Shown piece by piece: positions 27,203 to 36,212 of a stretch of 51,535 nt of DNA. Numbering within the stretch: position 1 is the first letter of the stretch; each line of letters opens with the position of its first letter. This DNA comes from an uncultured Pelagibacteraceae bacterium (GTDB taxonomy: Bacteria > Pseudomonadota > Alphaproteobacteria > Pelagibacterales > Pelagibacteraceae), in contig CACKZI010000002.1 in NCBI GenBank assembly GCA_902604605.1, positions 1-51,535 on the forward strand, in the 5' to 3' direction. The translations under genes were made by a program, and so were the position numbers. The notes beneath the pieces were generated by a model, which saw only the letters and a list, made by a program, of their open reading frames with translations, searched no databases and had not been told where the DNA came from.

Positions 27203-27826
27203 ATGAAACAGTTAAATTTACAAAAACTACAAAGTAGACTCAGAAATAAATTTCTTAAATTGGGTGTTAAAATGTCTGGACCTGAGACAATTTATTTTTC
27301 AAAAGATATTAAAATTGGAAAAAATGTAGTCATTGAACCCTATGTTGTTTTTGGTTCAAAAGTTAAAATTGGAAACAATGTTACTATAAAATCCTTTTCA
27401 CATTTAGAAAATTGCATAATTGAAAACAAAGTTGATGTCGGACCTTATGCAAGAATTAGACCTGGTACAATTTTAAAAGAAGGTTCAAAAGTTGGTAATT
27501 TTGTTGAAATAAAAAAAAGTATTATCGGAAACAAATCAAAAGTTAACCATTTATCATATGTAGGTGATAGTTCGATTGGTAGATTAGTTAATATTGGAGC
27601 TGGAACAATTACTTGTAATTATGATGGCGTTAAAAAAAATAAAACAAAAATTAAAGACAATGTTTTTATAGGATCGAATTCATCTTTAGTAGCACCTTTG
27701 GTGATAGAAGAAGATAGTGTAGTTGGTGCTGGTTCTGTTATTACAAAAAAGGTTAAAAAAAAATCATTAGCTTTAACCAGAGCTTTACAAACTGAAGTTA
27801 AAAATTATAAAAGAAAACAAAAATAA
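27203..27826 (+). CDS. Stand-alone GlmU-type glucosamine-1-phosphate N-acetyltransferase domain
   Basis: The 207-aa protein begins exactly at the linker helix of GlmU (LQKLQSRLRNKFLKLGVKM) and continues through the left-handed beta-helix acetyltransferase domain. Landmarks are VGPYARIRPGT, VGNFVEIKKS, NHLSYVGDSSIG (catalytic His), NIGAGTITCNYDGVKK and FIGSNSSLVAPL. The N-terminal uridylyltransferase domain of normal GlmU (about 220 aa) is missing. The divergent gph start 71 bp upstream leaves no room for it. It should make GlcNAc-1-P from GlcN-1-P; UDP-GlcNAc formation would need a partner elsewhere. It is followed by glmS after 2 bp. Confidence 0.9.
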   Translation: MKQLNLQKLQSRLRNKFLKLGVKMSGPETIYFSKDIKIGKNVVIEPYVVFGSKVKIGNNVTIKSFSHLENCIIENKVDVGPYARIRPGTILKEGSKVGNFVEIKKSIIGNKSKVNHLSYVGDSSIGRLVNIGAGTITCNYDGVKKNKTKIKDNVFIGSNSSLVAPLVIEEDSVVGAGSVITKKVKKKSLALTRALQTEVKNYKRKQK

Positions 27827-27828
27827 TT

Positions 27829-29649
27829 ATGTGTGGAATTATAGGCATCAATAGCAGCAAACCAGTTTCAGCAACTATTATTAATTCATTAAAAAAATTA
27901 GAATATAGAGGTTATGACTCTGCGGGGATTGCAACTCTTTCAAGTGGTTTAATTAATGAAATCAAATCAGAGGGAAGAGTAGACAATCTTGAAAAAAATT
28001 CTTTAGTTCAAAGTATGGAGGGCACTATTGGCATTGGACATGTTAGGTGGGCTACACATGGATCACCAAATAGTATTAATGCACATCCACATTCATCTCA
28101 GAATGTATCTGTCGTTCATAATGGAATTATCGAAAATTCAACGTTGCTAAAAAAATTTTTAGTAAGCAAAGGACATAAATTTAAATCCCAAACAGATACT
28201 GAAGTTATTGTTCACTTAATTACCGAACATTTGAAAACTGAAAATATAGTTAATTCAATTAAAAAAACACTTAAAGCTCTACATGGAAGTTTTGCTTTAG
28301 GAATTTTATTCAAAGATGAGCCAGACTTAATAGTAGGTGCGAGAAGAGGATCGCCTTTAGCTGTTGGTTATGGTCCTAGTGAAAATTATTTAGGATCTGA
28401 CTCTTATGCTCTTAAATCAATGACTAATAAAATTACCTACTTAAATGATGGAGAGTTCTGTATCATCAAGAAAGATCATGTTGAATTTTTTAATGAAGAT
28501 GGAACTAAAATAAATAAAAAAGTATTGGAGCTATCAAGTGAAGAGGAAAAATATGACAAAGGTGATTACAAACATTTTATGGCCAAAGAAATTGAAGAAC
28601 AACCAATAACTCTTAAAAATGGAATTAAAGAATATGTAGATTCAGCAAATAATAATATTAATATTTATAATATACCATGGAAAAAAAATGAAATTAACTC
28701 CATTACTTTGATTGGTTGTGGTACTGCATATCATTCTTGTTTAATGGCCAAGTATTGGTTTGAAGAATTAACTTCATTAGATGTAAATGTGGATATTGCT
28801 TCAGAATTTAGATACAGAAAAAATAGATTTAAAAGAGACAGTTTATATGTCTTTGTTTCCCAATCTGGAGAGACAGCTGATACTTATGCAGCATTAGATT
28901 TATGTAATAAAAATGGCATGAAAACTTGCGCGGTAGTCAATGTTATAGAAAGCTCTATAGCCAGAGATTCAGAATTTGTTTTACCAATTCATTGTGGTAC
29001 AGAAATTGGTGTTGCTTCTACAAAAGCTTTTCTAGGTCAAATTCTAATATTGTATATTTTAGCTTTGAAATTTGGATCACTTAGAAGTGATTTGGATAAA
29101 GAAAAATTGTCTGCAAAATTAAGTGACCTCAAAAATTTACCAAAATTAGTTGAACAAACTTTATTGACAGACAATAAAATTCAAAATGTATCTAGTACAT
29201 TTAATGAGGCAAAAGGATCCATGTTTTTAGGTAGAGGGTTTTCTTATCCAATTGCATTAGAAGGTGCTCTTAAATTAAAAGAATTATCATATGTCCATGC
29301 TGAAGGTTACCCAGCTGGTGAAATGAAACATGGACCATTAGCTTTGATTGAAGAGGGTATGCCAGTAGTAGTTTTAGCTCCTCGAGATAATTATTACAAA
29401 AAAACTATTTCTAATATGCAGGAAGTAATTGCTAGGGGTGCAAAAGTTTTATTGATTACAAACAAGAGCACTAATGAGATCGTTTCCGAAAATATTTGGG
29501 AAACGATTGAAGTTGAAAGTACAAATCAAGATCTTTTACCATTTCTATTAACTATTCCATTGCAAAAACTTGCTTATTACGCAGCACTAAAAAAAGGATT
29601 TGATATAGATAAGCCAAGAAATTTGGCCAAATCCGTAACCGTTGAATAA
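27829..29649 (+). CDS. glmS: Glutamine--fructose-6-phosphate aminotransferase (isomerizing)
   Basis: GlmS makes glucosamine 6-phosphate, the first step toward UDP-GlcNAc. The 606-aa protein has the N-terminal glutaminase domain beginning MCGIIGI (Cys nucleophile after Met removal), with YRGYDSAG and HVRWATHG. Two SIS sugar-isomerase domains follow (LIGCGTAYHS, VSQSGETADT, LGRGFSYPIALEGALKLKE), and the terminal PRNLAKSVTVE closes the active site. Pairing with the GlmU acetyltransferase directly upstream ties both to cell-wall and LPS amino-sugar supply. No glmS ribozyme or sRNA-type leader is possible in the 2-bp gap. Confidence 0.98.
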   Translation: MCGIIGINSSKPVSATIINSLKKLEYRGYDSAGIATLSSGLINEIKSEGRVDNLEKNSLVQSMEGTIGIGHVRWATHGSPNSINAHPHSSQNVSVVHNGIIENSTLLKKFLVSKGHKFKSQTDTEVIVHLITEHLKTENIVNSIKKTLKALHGSFALGILFKDEPDLIVGARRGSPLAVGYGPSENYLGSDSYALKSMTNKITYLNDGEFCIIKKDHVEFFNEDGTKINKKVLELSSEEEKYDKGDYKHFMAKEIEEQPITLKNGIKEYVDSANNNINIYNIPWKKNEINSITLIGCGTAYHSCLMAKYWFEELTSLDVNVDIASEFRYRKNRFKRDSLYVFVSQSGETADTYAALDLCNKNGMKTCAVVNVIESSIARDSEFVLPIHCGTEIGVASTKAFLGQILILYILALKFGSLRSDLDKEKLSAKLSDLKNLPKLVEQTLLTDNKIQNVSSTFNEAKGSMFLGRGFSYPIALEGALKLKELSYVHAEGYPAGEMKHGPLALIEEGMPVVVLAPRDNYYKKTISNMQEVIARGAKVLLITNKSTNEIVSENIWETIEVESTNQDLLPFLLTIPLQKLAYYAALKKGFDIDKPRNLAKSVTVE

Positions 29650-29684
29650 TTAATAAACTCTGATACAACAATCCTAGGTTGAAC

Positions 29685-31064
29685 ATGAAAAATTGGAAAA
29701 TAAATAGTTGGAGAAAGTATCCAGTAAAACATATTCCAGAATATCCGGATAAAAAAGAGTTGGATCAAGTTTTAGACAAAATTAGAACTTTCCCACCGTT
29801 AGTTTTTGCTGGTGAAACTAGACATCTTAAACAACAATTAGCTGAGGTTGTTGATGGTAAGGCTTTTTTATTACAAGGTGGAGATTGTGCAGAAAGTTTT
29901 GCAGAGTTTCATCCTGACAATATTAGAGATACATTTAAGTTGATGCTGCAGATGTCTTTAGTACTTACATATTCAGCTTCTTTGCCAGTTGTAAAGTTAG
30001 GAAGAATAGCTGGACAATTTTCTAAACCAAGAAGTTCACCTGTAGAAGTTAAGGATGGAGTAGAGTTGCCAAGTTATTTAGGTGACAATATCAATGGTAT
30101 AGAATTTACCGAGAAAGCAAGAGTTCCTGATCCAAAAAGATTATTTAAAGCTTACTCTCAATCTGCATCTACTTTAAATCTAGTTAGAGCATTTTGTCAT
30201 GGTGGTTTTGCAGATCTAAAAAAAGTTCATACATGGAATTTAGGATTTATTAAAAAAAGTCCTGAAGCTAAAAGATTTAAAGAATTGGAAGATCAAATTG
30301 CAAATGCGTTAGCATTTATGGATGCATGTGGAATAAATTCAGATTTTAATAGAAGGCTTAAAACAGTAAATTTTTGGACTTCACATGAAGCTTTGTTACT
30401 ACCTTTTGAAGAGTCAATGACAAGAACAGACTCAACAACTGGTGAAAATCATGACACATCAGCGCATTTTGTTTGGATAGGTGATAGGACTAGACAACTT
30501 GATGGTGGCCATGTTGAGTTTTGTAGAGGAATAGAAAATCCAATCGGTATTAAGTGTGGCCCAACATTAAAAGCTGATGATTTGATTAATTTATGTAATA
30601 AAATCAATCCAACAAATGAAAAGGGTAAGATTACACTAATTTCAAGATTTGGTGCTAATAATGTTTCAAAACATTTGCCTAAATTAATAAGAGCAATTAA
30701 AAAAGAAGGTTTAAATGTTATTTGGTCATGTGATCCTTGTCATGGCAATACAATTAAAGCAACTACTGGATTTAAAACAAGACCATTTAACAGTGTTCTA
30801 AGTGAGGTAAAAAATGTTTTTGCATGCCATCAGAGTGAAGGAAGTTATGCTGGAGGTTTGCATATTGAATTAACTGGTCAAAATGTAACGGAATGTACGG
30901 GTGGAGCTCAAAAAATTTCTGATAAAGATCTGTCTTCAAGATACCACACTCATTGTGATCCTAGATTAAATGCAAATCAAGCACTTGAATTAGCATTTTT
31001 GATTTCAGATGAGATAAAAAAGAATAGCACCTATTCCAAAAACGCTATTCAGGCGGCATCTTAG
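29685..31064 (+). CDS. Class II 3-deoxy-7-phosphoheptulonate (DAHP) synthase
   Basis: The enzyme condenses erythrose 4-phosphate and phosphoenolpyruvate, opening the shikimate pathway that feeds the trp genes in this window. The 459-aa protein is the plant-like class II type: LLQGGDCAESFAEF, VHTWNLGFIKKSPEA, LDGGHVEFCRGIENPIGIK, WSCDPCHGN, and QSEGSYAGGLHIELTGQ with TECTGGAQ. The ORF track starts at a TTG (29679). I prefer the ATG at 29685, which has an AGG 6 bp upstream and gives the expected MKNW start. It ends 38 bp before nadE. Confidence 0.95.
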   Translation: MKNWKINSWRKYPVKHIPEYPDKKELDQVLDKIRTFPPLVFAGETRHLKQQLAEVVDGKAFLLQGGDCAESFAEFHPDNIRDTFKLMLQMSLVLTYSASLPVVKLGRIAGQFSKPRSSPVEVKDGVELPSYLGDNINGIEFTEKARVPDPKRLFKAYSQSASTLNLVRAFCHGGFADLKKVHTWNLGFIKKSPEAKRFKELEDQIANALAFMDACGINSDFNRRLKTVNFWTSHEALLLPFEESMTRTDSTTGENHDTSAHFVWIGDRTRQLDGGHVEFCRGIENPIGIKCGPTLKADDLINLCNKINPTNEKGKITLISRFGANNVSKHLPKLIRAIKKEGLNVIWSCDPCHGNTIKATTGFKTRPFNSVLSEVKNVFACHQSEGSYAGGLHIELTGQNVTECTGGAQKISDKDLSSRYHTHCDPRLNANQALELAFLISDEIKKNSTYSKNAIQAAS

Positions 31065-31102
31065 TCTATTGCTTTAAAGCATAAGATTATTAAATATAAA
31101 TT

Positions 31103-31840
31103 ATGAACCCTTTAGAAAAAACTAAATTTATTTCAAATTGGATCAAAACTTACGTTGATCTAATGCCAAATAAAGCACAATCTTTAGTAATTGGAATATC
31201 TGGAGGAATAGACTCGTCAGTATCAAGTACTTTAAGTGCTATGACAGGTATAAAAACTATTGTTCTAACAATGCCAATTAGACAAAAAGATAATCAACAT
31301 GATTTGAGTTTAAAACACCAGGAATGGTTAAAGAAAAAATTTAAAAATGTAGAAGCCTATACAGTAAATCTTGATAAATTATTTGATTCATTTTCATTTA
31401 CTTTAAAGGAATTTGATAATGAACATGGTTTTGCAAATTCAAGAGCAAGATTAAGAATGACAACTCTTTACCAAGTAGCAGCTGCTAATAAAGGGATTGT
31501 AGTGGGCACTGGTAACAAAGTTGAGGATTTTGGGGTAGGATTTTATACAAAATATGGTGATGGAGGAGTTGATATTTCGCCAATCGCTGATTGTAATAAA
31601 ACTGAAGTTTGGGAATTAGGAAAAGAATTAGGTATATTAAATGAAATAATCGATGCCCCACCAACAGACGGCCTTTGGGATGATGGCAGAACTGATGAAG
31701 GTCAACTTGGTTTCAAATATGAGGATTTGGAAGATGCAATGAAAAATCCAAATTCTCCACATAGACAAGAATACGAAAAAATTAGAAAACAAAATTTGCA
31801 TAAAATGGAGCCTATTCCAGTATGCAAGATTCCTAGTTAA
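31103..31840 (+). CDS. nadE: Ammonia-dependent NAD+ synthetase
   Basis: NadE amidates nicotinate adenine dinucleotide to NAD+ using ATP. The 245-aa protein has the PP-loop VIGISGGIDSSVSS, SRARLRMTTLYQVAA, VGTGNKVEDFGVGFYTKYG and DISPIADCNKTEVWEL, then the PPTDGLWDDGRTDEGQLG segment. There is no N-terminal nitrilase-type glutaminase domain, so free ammonia should be the nitrogen donor. It sits between aroG-type DAHP synthase and cysS on the + strand with short gaps. Confidence 0.96.
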   Translation: MNPLEKTKFISNWIKTYVDLMPNKAQSLVIGISGGIDSSVSSTLSAMTGIKTIVLTMPIRQKDNQHDLSLKHQEWLKKKFKNVEAYTVNLDKLFDSFSFTLKEFDNEHGFANSRARLRMTTLYQVAAANKGIVVGTGNKVEDFGVGFYTKYGDGGVDISPIADCNKTEVWELGKELGILNEIIDAPPTDGLWDDGRTDEGQLGFKYEDLEDAMKNPNSPHRQEYEKIRKQNLHKMEPIPVCKIPS

Positions 31841-31891
31841 TCAATTAGATTAACAAATCAATAAATAAGGTATATTTCTTAATCAACTTAA

Positions 31892-33235
31892 ATGGATATT
31901 TTTTTAACAAATAATTTAACTAATAAAAAAGAACAATTCGTTCCAAAAGATAAAAAGCATATCGGAATGTATGTTTGTGGACCAACTGTTTATGATGATC
32001 CACATATTGGAAATGCCCGACCACTAGTTATTTTTGATATCCTTTTTAGATTGCTAAAGAATTCTTTTTCAAAAGTAACATATGTAAGAAATATTACAGA
32101 TATTGATGACAAAATAATTAAATCATCACAAGAACAAAAAATATCAGCAAAAGAATTAACTGAAAAAGTAACATCTAGTTTTTTGGAGGATTGTAAGTTT
32201 TTAAATTGTGAAAATCCCACTCATCAACCTAAAGCTACAGAACATATAGATTTGATGATTGAAATGATAAATCAATTAATTAAAAAAGGGTTTGCATATG
32301 AAAATAATCAACATGTTTATTTTGAGGTAAAAAAATTTTCTGATTATGGAAAATTATCTAATAAAAAGTTAGAAGAATTAGTAGCAGGTTCTCGAATTGA
32401 AATTAGTGATAATAAAAAAAATTCGGAAGATTTCGTATTATGGAAACCGTCTAACAAAGATGAGCCTTCGTGGGATTCTCCATGGGGAAAGGGACGACCA
32501 GGTTGGCATTTAGAATGTTCCGCAATGTCAAAAAAATTTTTAGGAAATGAATTTGATATTCATGGAGGAGGTATAGATTTAATATTCCCGCACCATGAAA
32601 ATGAAATAGCTCAATCGAGGTGTGCAAATAATACAAAAGTTTTTGCAAAATATTGGGTTCATAATGCTTTTATCACACTGTCCAATGAGAAAATGGCCAA
32701 GTCCCAAGGGAATATTCTTAAAATAAAAGATTTTAGAAACAAATTGAGCGGACAAGTAATTAAATTAGCTTTGATGAGTGCTCATTACAGACAACCATTA
32801 GATTGGAATGACAAATTAATAAGTGATTGTCAAAATACTTTGGATAAATGGTATCGTATATATTCATCAGATATTAAACCTGTTCAAATAACAGATGAAA
32901 TTTTAAAACCATTATATGAAGATCTAAATACTCCTGGATATATAGCGAACTTGCATAAACTTTATGAAAAAGCTAGCAAAGGTGAGCATAAAGAATTATT
33001 TATATCAGCCTGTAAGTTTGTAGGTCTTTTTAATGAGGATAATAAACAATGGGAAAAATACAAAAAAGATAAAGCCTCTATTAGTGAGACAGACATAAAT
33101 AATCAAATAGATTTAAGAAACAAGGCAAGAGCAATCAAAGATTTTAAAGAGGCTGATAGAATTAGAGATGAACTTTTTGATAAAGGTGTTTTAATAGAAG
33201 ACAAAGGTGGTAAAACACTGTGGAAATTTAAATGA
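31892..33235 (+). CDS. cysS: Cysteine--tRNA ligase
   Basis: CysS charges tRNA-Cys. The 447-aa class I synthetase has the zinc-ligating cysteine and HIGH motif in MYVCGPTVYDDPHIGNARP, VRNITDIDDKI, the zinc motif GWHLECSAMS, HGGGIDLIFPHHENEIAQS, and the KMSKS motif KMAKSQGN. The 51-bp gap upstream may carry a promoter but I see no strong one. The gene overlaps cimA by 4 bp. Confidence 0.97.
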   Translation: MDIFLTNNLTNKKEQFVPKDKKHIGMYVCGPTVYDDPHIGNARPLVIFDILFRLLKNSFSKVTYVRNITDIDDKIIKSSQEQKISAKELTEKVTSSFLEDCKFLNCENPTHQPKATEHIDLMIEMINQLIKKGFAYENNQHVYFEVKKFSDYGKLSNKKLEELVAGSRIEISDNKKNSEDFVLWKPSNKDEPSWDSPWGKGRPGWHLECSAMSKKFLGNEFDIHGGGIDLIFPHHENEIAQSRCANNTKVFAKYWVHNAFITLSNEKMAKSQGNILKIKDFRNKLSGQVIKLALMSAHYRQPLDWNDKLISDCQNTLDKWYRIYSSDIKPVQITDEILKPLYEDLNTPGYIANLHKLYEKASKGEHKELFISACKFVGLFNEDNKQWEKYKKDKASISETDINNQIDLRNKARAIKDFKEADRIRDELFDKGVLIEDKGGKTLWKFK

Positions 33236-34833
33236 GTAAAGAGCGGTTATATATTTTTGATACAACACTAAGAGATGGTGCTCAAACACAAGGAGTAGAT
33301 TTTTCTATTAAGGATAAAGAAAAAATTGCATCTGCCTTAGACAAACTAGGTGTTGATTATATCGAAGGTGGTTGGCCTGGAGCCAATCCAACTGATACTG
33401 AGTTTTTTCAAAAAAAATATAATTTTAAAAATTCTAAACTGACATGTTTTGGAATGACAAAAAAATCAGGTCGAAGTGCAGAAAATGATACAGGATTATC
33501 ACCCTTAATGAATTCAAATACTCCCGCAGTTTGTTTAGTTGGAAAGTCATGGGATTTTCATGTTGATGTTGCACTAGGAATTACTAATGAAGAAAATTTG
33601 GAAAACATTGCTGAGAGTACAAAACATTTTGTTAAAGCCAAAAAAGAATTTATGTTTGATGCAGAGCATTTTTTTGATGGCTATAAAGCAAATCCAAAAT
33701 ATGCAGTATCATGTATTAAAGCAGCTTATGATCAAGGAGCTAGATGGATTGTTTTATGTGACACAAATGGAGGAACACTTCCACATGAGGTTTCTAAAAT
33801 TGTATCTGAAGTATCAAAAGAAGTACCAGGAAAAAATCTAGGTATACATGCGCATAATGATACTGGTAATGCAGTTGCTAATTCTTTAGCAGCAGTATTA
33901 TCTGGTGTTCGTCAAATTCAAGGTACTATAAACGGTTTAGGTGAAAGATGTGGAAATGCAAATCTAATGTCTTTAATTCCAACTTTTTTTTTAAAAAAAG
34001 ATTTTTCATCTAAATTTGAAATTGGAATAAAAAGGAATAATATTAAGAATTTAACTGATTGTTCAAGGTTATTAGATGAAATTTTAAATAGAAAACCTAA
34101 CCAACATTTACCTTATGTTGGTGCAGCTGCTTTTTCTCATAAAGGTGGATTACATGTATCTGCGGTACAAAAAGATCCAAAGACATATGAACACATAAAC
34201 CCTGAAGAAGTTGGTAATGCAAGAAATATAGTTATCTCTGATCAGTCAGGTAAATCAAATATAATCTCAAGATTGAAAAGTATCAAAATTAATATTGAGG
34301 AAAATGATCCTAAAATTAAAAAATTGTTAGATGAGGTAAAAGATAGAGAATTTATTGGTTATAGTTATGATGGAGCTGACGCATCATTTGAATTATTAGC
34401 TAGAAGAATTATTGGGGAAATACCAAGATATATATTAATTAATGAATATGATGTTTCAGTAAAAAAAAATAAATCTGGGAAAATAATTTCTTCTGCAAAA
34501 GCTCAGTTAGAAGTTGACGGCGAAAAAATTATCTGTGAAGGAGAGGGTAATGGGCCGGTAAATGCTTTAGATAATGCTATAAGACAAAATGTAGATCGGC
34601 TTGCAAAATATTCTAAATATTTAAAAGATTTAAAATTAGTTGACTATAAAGTTAGAATATTAAATACAGGAACTGAAGCAGTCACAAGAGTATCAATTGA
34701 AAGTACAGACTCTCAAGGAAAAAATTGGTTCACTATTGGAGTATCTACAAATATAATTGATGCATCATTTAAGGCATTAATTGATAGTTTAGATTATAAA
34801 CTTTTTAAAGATAATGCTCCTGCAAGTAAATAA
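33232..34833 (+). CDS. cimA: (R)-citramalate synthase
   Basis: CimA condenses pyruvate and acetyl-CoA to citramalate, giving 2-oxobutanoate for isoleucine without threonine deaminase. The 533-aa protein has a DRE-TIM catalytic barrel (DTTLRDGAQTQGVDF, HAHNDTGNAVANSLAAVL, INGLGERCGNANL), a linker region with FSHKGGLHVSA, and a C-terminal LeuA-type allosteric domain (from about 400). The DGAQTQG form and the long C terminus fit the CimA/LeuA2-like group rather than classical LeuA (DGEQSPG). Assignment against isopropylmalate synthase rests on this and is good but not certain. The 84-aa ORF at 33587 is a shadow. Confidence 0.9.
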   Translation: MSKERLYIFDTTLRDGAQTQGVDFSIKDKEKIASALDKLGVDYIEGGWPGANPTDTEFFQKKYNFKNSKLTCFGMTKKSGRSAENDTGLSPLMNSNTPAVCLVGKSWDFHVDVALGITNEENLENIAESTKHFVKAKKEFMFDAEHFFDGYKANPKYAVSCIKAAYDQGARWIVLCDTNGGTLPHEVSKIVSEVSKEVPGKNLGIHAHNDTGNAVANSLAAVLSGVRQIQGTINGLGERCGNANLMSLIPTFFLKKDFSSKFEIGIKRNNIKNLTDCSRLLDEILNRKPNQHLPYVGAAAFSHKGGLHVSAVQKDPKTYEHINPEEVGNARNIVISDQSGKSNIISRLKSIKINIEENDPKIKKLLDEVKDREFIGYSYDGADASFELLARRIIGEIPRYILINEYDVSVKKNKSGKIISSAKAQLEVDGEKIICEGEGNGPVNALDNAIRQNVDRLAKYSKYLKDLKLVDYKVRILNTGTEAVTRVSIESTDSQGKNWFTIGVSTNIIDASFKALIDSLDYKLFKDNAPASK

Positions 34834-35547
34834 ATGAGTAAAAATAATATCTCGTTTATTCTAAATAGACCACAATTATCAGAAAATATTGGTGCATGTG
34901 CAAGAGCAATAAAAAACTTTAGTTTTAAGAAATTAGTTTTAATTAATCCTAAACCAATTTTTCCAAATGATAAAATTTTAGCTACATCTGTTGGTGCTAA
35001 AGATATTATTAAACAAAGTAAAAAGTACGACACTTTAGAGAAAGCTCTTAGTAAAATTGATATTGTTATTGCTACTTCAGCAAGATTTAGAAATAAAAAT
35101 ATAAAACATATTAATTTAGATGACTTAAAAAAGGTAAATTTTAAAAAGAATGTTGGTTTTTTATTTGGTTCAGAAGCATCAGGATTATCAAATAATGAGA
35201 TCAGTTATGCAAATTATACTTTACAAATTCCTTCAAACCCAAATTTTAAGTCTCTTAATTTATCTCATAGTTTAATAATTATCGCACAATATTTGGCCAG
35301 TATCATCAAATCAAGAAATGTTCCGTTTAAGAAATCAAAAAAAGTTAAATCAGCAAGTAAAAAAGAATTACAATCTATGTTAAGCCTTTGTATTAATAAT
35401 TTGGATGAAATAAATTTTTTTCGACCTAAAGAAAAAAGACCAAAAATGCTGGAGAACTTAAGAAATATTTTTTATAAAATGGACTTATCAGATAAAGAAA
35501 CTCGTATATTATCGAGTGTATTTGCAAGTTTAGGTAAAAAACGTTGA
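34834..35547 (+). CDS. trmJ: tRNA (cytidine/uridine-2'-O-)-methyltransferase TrmJ-like (SpoU family)
   Basis: The 237-aa SPOUT-class methyltransferase has the motif 1 region RPQLSENIGACARAIKNF, motif 2 VGFLFGSEASGLSNNE and motif 3 LQIPSNPNFKSLNLSHSL, which together form the SAM-binding trefoil knot. The N-terminal placement of motif 1 and total length match TrmJ, which 2'-O-methylates position 32 of tRNAs. Substrate specificity is inferred. It follows cimA with no gap and is followed by rpsD. Confidence 0.88.
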   Translation: MSKNNISFILNRPQLSENIGACARAIKNFSFKKLVLINPKPIFPNDKILATSVGAKDIIKQSKKYDTLEKALSKIDIVIATSARFRNKNIKHINLDDLKKVNFKKNVGFLFGSEASGLSNNEISYANYTLQIPSNPNFKSLNLSHSLIIIAQYLASIIKSRNVPFKKSKKVKSASKKELQSMLSLCINNLDEINFFRPKEKRPKMLENLRNIFYKMDLSDKETRILSSVFASLGKKR

Positions 35548-35575
35548 TTGACAAAATTACGAGTAAGTTTATAAG
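35548..35575 (+). promoter_or_regulatory. Candidate sigma-70-type promoter of rpsD
   Basis: A consensus -35 TTGACA (35548-35553) is followed after 16 bp by TATAAG (35570-35575), 5/6 to consensus. It starts directly after the trmJ stop and ends 12 bp before the rpsD ATG. Predicted transcription would start around 35582-35583, giving a leader of only about 5 nt. It is the best promoter-like match I noticed in the window. Confidence 0.6.
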
Positions 35576-35587
35576 ACCCATTATCAA

Positions 35588-36205
35588 ATGACAAAAAGAT
35601 TAAACTCTAAACATAAAGTTGATAGAAGATTAAAGGTTAACCTATGGGGTAGACCTAAAAGTCCCTTCAATACTAGAGCTTATGGACCAGGTCAACATGG
35701 TCAATCAAAAACTTCAAAACCTTCAGATTATGGGATTCAGTTACAAGCAAAGCAAAAATTGAAAGCTTATTATGGAAACATCAATGAAAGGCAATTCAGA
35801 AATATCTATAAAAAAGCAAGCATGCTCAAAGGTGACACTAGTGAAAATTTAATCGGTTTATTAGAGAGAAGGTTAGATGCTGTTCTTTATAGAGCAAAAT
35901 TTTCTACGACAATTTTTTCTTCAAGACAATTAATCAATCATGGACACGTTAAGGTAAATGGAAAAAAAGTTAATATTGCGAGTTATTTAGTAAAAGAAGA
36001 AGATACAATAGAGATTAGAGATAAATCAAAACAATTAGCTATAATTGATATTGCTTTAGCAAATAAAGAAAGAGAAATACCAGAATATATACAGCTAGAT
36101 GAAAAAAATAAAAAATTTAAATTTATTAGAACTCCAAAATTTGAAGAAGTGCCATATCCTATAATTATGGAACCAAATTTAGTAATTGAGTATTATTCAA
36201 GATAA
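35588..36205 (+). CDS. rpsD: 30S ribosomal protein S4
   Basis: S4 binds 16S rRNA early in small-subunit assembly. The 205-aa protein has the N-terminal S4 domain ([27 protein letters not shown]) and the S4 RNA-binding fold ([39 protein letters not shown]). Length matches the family. It stands apart from the main ribosomal operons, as in other Alphaproteobacteria, and appears to have its own promoter. It ends 7 bp from the convergent dioxygenase-like gene. Confidence 0.98.
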   Translation: MTKRLNSKHKVDRRLKVNLWGRPKSPFNTRAYGPGQHGQSKTSKPSDYGIQLQAKQKLKAYYGNINERQFRNIYKKASMLKGDTSENLIGLLERRLDAVLYRAKFSTTIFSSRQLINHGHVKVNGKKVNIASYLVKEEDTIEIRDKSKQLAIIDIALANKEREIPEYIQLDEKNKKFKFIRTPKFEEVPYPIIMEPNLVIEYYSR

Positions 36206-36212
36206 AAATATT

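Noticed and set aside
29679-29681. TTG start for the DAHP synthase gene
   Set aside because: ATG at 29685 is only two codons downstream and has an AGG at suitable spacing.
31070-31081. Perfect palindrome TGCTTTAAAGCA after the DAHP synthase gene as a terminator
   Set aside because: Only a 4-bp stem can form around a 4-base loop and no T-run follows; too weak for an intrinsic terminator.
33587-33841. 84-aa + strand ORF inside cimA
   Set aside because: Alternate frame of the conserved catalytic barrel of cimA, no start context or motif.
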